Assembly: GCF_024171605.1 (NCBI RefSeq)
Contig: NZ_JALKAA010000001.1
Location: 868,001 to 932,000, forward strand
From: Pontibacter sp. HSC-36F09
GTDB lineage: Bacteria > Bacteroidota > Bacteroidia > Cytophagales > Hymenobacteraceae
Direction of reading: 5' to 3'
Length of the DNA: 64,000 nt
The position numbers were made by a program, and so were the translations under genes. Below, one piece after another: positions 62,326 to 64,000 of the stretch (positions are counted from its first letter, which is position 1; every line of letters starts with the position of its first letter). Below the pieces are notes generated by a model. That model was given only the letters and a program-made list of their open reading frames with translations, did no database searches and had not been told where the DNA came from.

Positions 62326-64000
62326 ATGAGGTTATTACAAACCCTTTTGAGTCTTGCGCTGCTGCTGTTTCTCTCCTTTCAGGCAACGGCACAGGAAGAC
62401 AATTCAGAACTTGCCATACAGGAGCTCAAGCTGCAGGCCGTGAACGATACGGCCTTTATGCTGCACGTCACCAACGAGTCGGGCAACCTGGTCAGGTATA
62501 GCGGCCCCCTGTCGGTGCGCATCAACGGCGACTTGCAGGAAATCAGCTTTACGGAAGGCGAGGCCCGCTTCTCTATACCTCAAAAGGCTAACCTGGTACA
62601 GGTGAGCGCCAATATCGGCACCCATACCATAGCCCGCCTATACCGTCTCGATGCCGAGTCCGAGCACGGCGTGCGCCACTTCCCGATGTGGCTCTCCATA
62701 CTGCCGCCACTTATTGCTATCATCCTGGCCCTTATTTTCAGGGAGGTGCTGCTGTCGCTTTTTGCCGGTATCTGGGTAGGTGGTTTTGTGATCTACGGCC
62801 TTTCCTTGAAGGCATTTTTCACCAGCCTGTTAGCCGTGGCCGACACTTATCTTGTTGGTGCCCTCACCGATCGGGATCATATTTCCGTCGTCATTTTCTC
62901 GATGCTGATAGGCGGCATGGTGGCCATTATCTCCAAAAACGGGGGCATGGCAGGCGTCGTGAACAAGCTCTCGCGCTACGCACACTCCGCCCGGAGCTCG
63001 CAGCTAGTAACATGGGTTTTGGGTGTCGCCATCTTTTTTGACGATTACGCCAACTCCCTGATCGTAGGCAACACCATGCGCCCCGTTACAGACAAGCACC
63101 GCGTGTCGCGCGAAAAACTGGCCTACATCGTGGACAGCACCGCCGCTCCTGTGGCCGCCATCGCGTTCGTAACCACCTGGATCGGCGCTGAGCTGGGCTA
63201 TATCAAGGATGCCACTGTCACGCTGGGTATAGAGGAGGGGGCTTATTCGATGTTTTTAAACTCCCTGCAGTATGCCTACTACCCGGTGCTCACGCTGGTG
63301 TTTATGCTGATGCTGATCTGGATGAACCGCGATTATGGACTGATGTACAAAGCCGAGCGCCGCGCCCGCACGACAGGCGCCGTGAGCAACCACCGTCCCG
63401 ACAGCCGCAGCGACGCCCGCCAACACCTGGAAATGGCCGAGTTCGAAGCCATTGACCCTGACCGAAGCCGCGCCTTTAATGCGTTGATACCTGTTCTGGT
63501 GGTTATTTTCGGAACCGTCATCGGCCTGCTCTACACGGGTTATAATCCCGAAACCTGGGCTGACCCAAGTATAGGCTTCTTCCGAAAACTCTCCATCACC
63601 ATCGGCGATTCCAACTCCTATACCGCACTGATCTGGGCATCACTTTCAGGGGTGGTTGTGGCGATAGTCCTTACAGTGAGCCAGCGCATCATGAGCATCT
63701 ACGAAACGATGGAATCGCTGCTGACGGGCTTTAAAACGATGTTGCCGGCCATGCTGATCCTGATCCTGGCTTGGTCGCTGGCGCAGGTAACCAAAGAGCT
63801 TTACACGGCCGAGTACCTCACCTCGCTTTTCTCTGGCAATGTTTCGCCGCGCTGGCTCCCTGAGATTACCTTTTTCCTGGCTGGCATCATAGCCTTTTCA
63901 ACTGGCTCGAGCTGGGGCACCATGGCCATTCTATATCCGCTGATGCTGCCTGCCACCTGGTATGTAAGCCAGCAGCATGGCATGAGCGTGGAGGAGACCA
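62326..64000 (+). CDS. NhaC-type Na+/H+ antiporter with exported N-terminal domain (3' end cut)
   Basis: The frame from ATG 62326 stays open to the window end (558 codons), so the gene is incomplete. Residues 1-24 are a signal peptide (LLLFLSFQATAQ). Residues 25-120 form a beta-rich domain without helices (AIQELKLQAVNDTAFMLHVTNESG, then LSVRINGDLQEISF). The NhaC antiporter begins near residue 122: MWLSILPPLIAIILALIFREV, then FFDDYANSLIVGNTMRPVTDKHRVSREKLAYIVDSTAAPVAA and FSTGSSWGTMAILYPLMLP. Bacterial NhaC proteins normally start with membrane helices, so the leader is unusual. Confidence 0.88.
   Translation, partial: MRLLQTLLSLALLLFLSFQATAQEDNSELAIQELKLQAVNDTAFMLHVTNESGNLVRYSGPLSVRINGDLQEISFTEGEARFSIPQKANLVQVSANIGTHTIARLYRLDAESEHGVRHFPMWLSILPPLIAIILALIFREVLLSLFAGIWVGGFVIYGLSLKAFFTSLLAVADTYLVGALTDRDHISVVIFSMLIGGMVAIISKNGGMAGVVNKLSRYAHSARSSQLVTWVLGVAIFFDDYANSLIVGNTMRPVTDKHRVSREKLAYIVDSTAAPVAAIAFVTTWIGAELGYIKDATVTLGIEEGAYSMFLNSLQYAYYPVLTLVFMLMLIWMNRDYGLMYKAERRARTTGAVSNHRPDSRSDARQHLEMAEFEAIDPDRSRAFNALIPVLVVIFGTVIGLLYTGYNPETWADPSIGFFRKLSITIGDSNSYTALIWASLSGVVVAIVLTVSQRIMSIYETMESLLTGFKTMLPAMLILILAWSLAQVTKELYTAEYLTSLFSGNVSPRWLPEITFFLAGIIAFSTGSSWGTMAILYPLMLPATWYVSQQHGMSVEET

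Overview
The window looks like chromosome of a Bacteroidetes bacterium of the Cytophagales (Hymenobacteraceae, Pontibacter-like). This is inferred, not proven. The signs are moderate GC, almost no Shine-Dalgarno sequences, Bacteroidetes-typical outer-membrane and lipoprotein families (FadL/OmpP1-like barrel, DUF4142, DUF4168, DPP IV), an archaeal/eukaryotic-type prolyl-tRNA synthetase, and a kynurenine pathway. It is mostly housekeeping DNA. I see no phage, transposase, CRISPR array, rRNA or tRNA.

Layout. 1-7.3 kb: the 3' end of uvrA, two DUF4142 lipoproteins, two exported proteins, a PaaG-like enoyl-CoA hydratase/isomerase, a PAP2-like membrane protein and rpoN (sigma-54). 7.3-9.0 kb: a candidate structured small RNA (6S-like) and asnS. 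9.1-14.1 kb: exported proteins of unknown function, including two paralogous predicted barrels; a third copy lies at 25.9 kb. 14.3-33.8 kb: kynurenine and 2-aminomuconate genes (kmo, kynU, ACMSD, HAAO, a semialdehyde dehydrogenase, an atypical SDR) mixed with ion and osmotic genes (a CPA1 antiporter broken by an in-frame TGA, AlkB, a Na+/alanine symporter, two MscS channels, a CPA2 antiporter, a ClC channel). 33.9-41 kb: a stand-alone (p)ppGpp synthetase, a tandem NTF2-like protein, DPP IV, a FadL-like porin and a low-complexity lipoprotein. 41.2-47.8 kb: proS, the nfeD-floA pair, an unknown lipoprotein, a 2-oxoglutarate oxygenase and a chromate transporter. 47.9-51.5 kb: nucleotide-sugar genes rfbA, rfbB and galE. 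51.6-64 kb: prmC, ribD, fRMsr, a metallophosphoesterase with a barrel partner, psd, glutamate dehydrogenase, cdsA, a CPBP protease, dusB, an EamA transporter and a NhaC antiporter cut by the window end.

Pathway logic. KMO, KynU and HAAO convert kynurenine to 2-amino-3-carboxymuconate semialdehyde. ACMSD and the aldehyde dehydrogenase divert that to 2-aminomuconate, away from quinolinate and NAD. The first steps (tryptophan dioxygenase, formamidase) and the aminomuconate deaminase are not in the window. cdsA and psd supply phospholipid. rfbA/rfbB/galE make dTDP-4-keto-deoxyglucose and UDP-galactose for surface glycans.

The strongest unexplained signal is a short non-palindromic word, AGGTATAG/CTATACCT, scattered through coding and non-coding DNA far above chance and built into several terminator hairpins. 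Other points worth checking are the candidate 6S-like RNA before asnS, the in-frame stop in the CPA1 antiporter, an EamA gene without a usable start codon, a NhaC antiporter carrying an exported N-terminal domain, and a C-rich repeat cluster at 28.3-28.7 kb.
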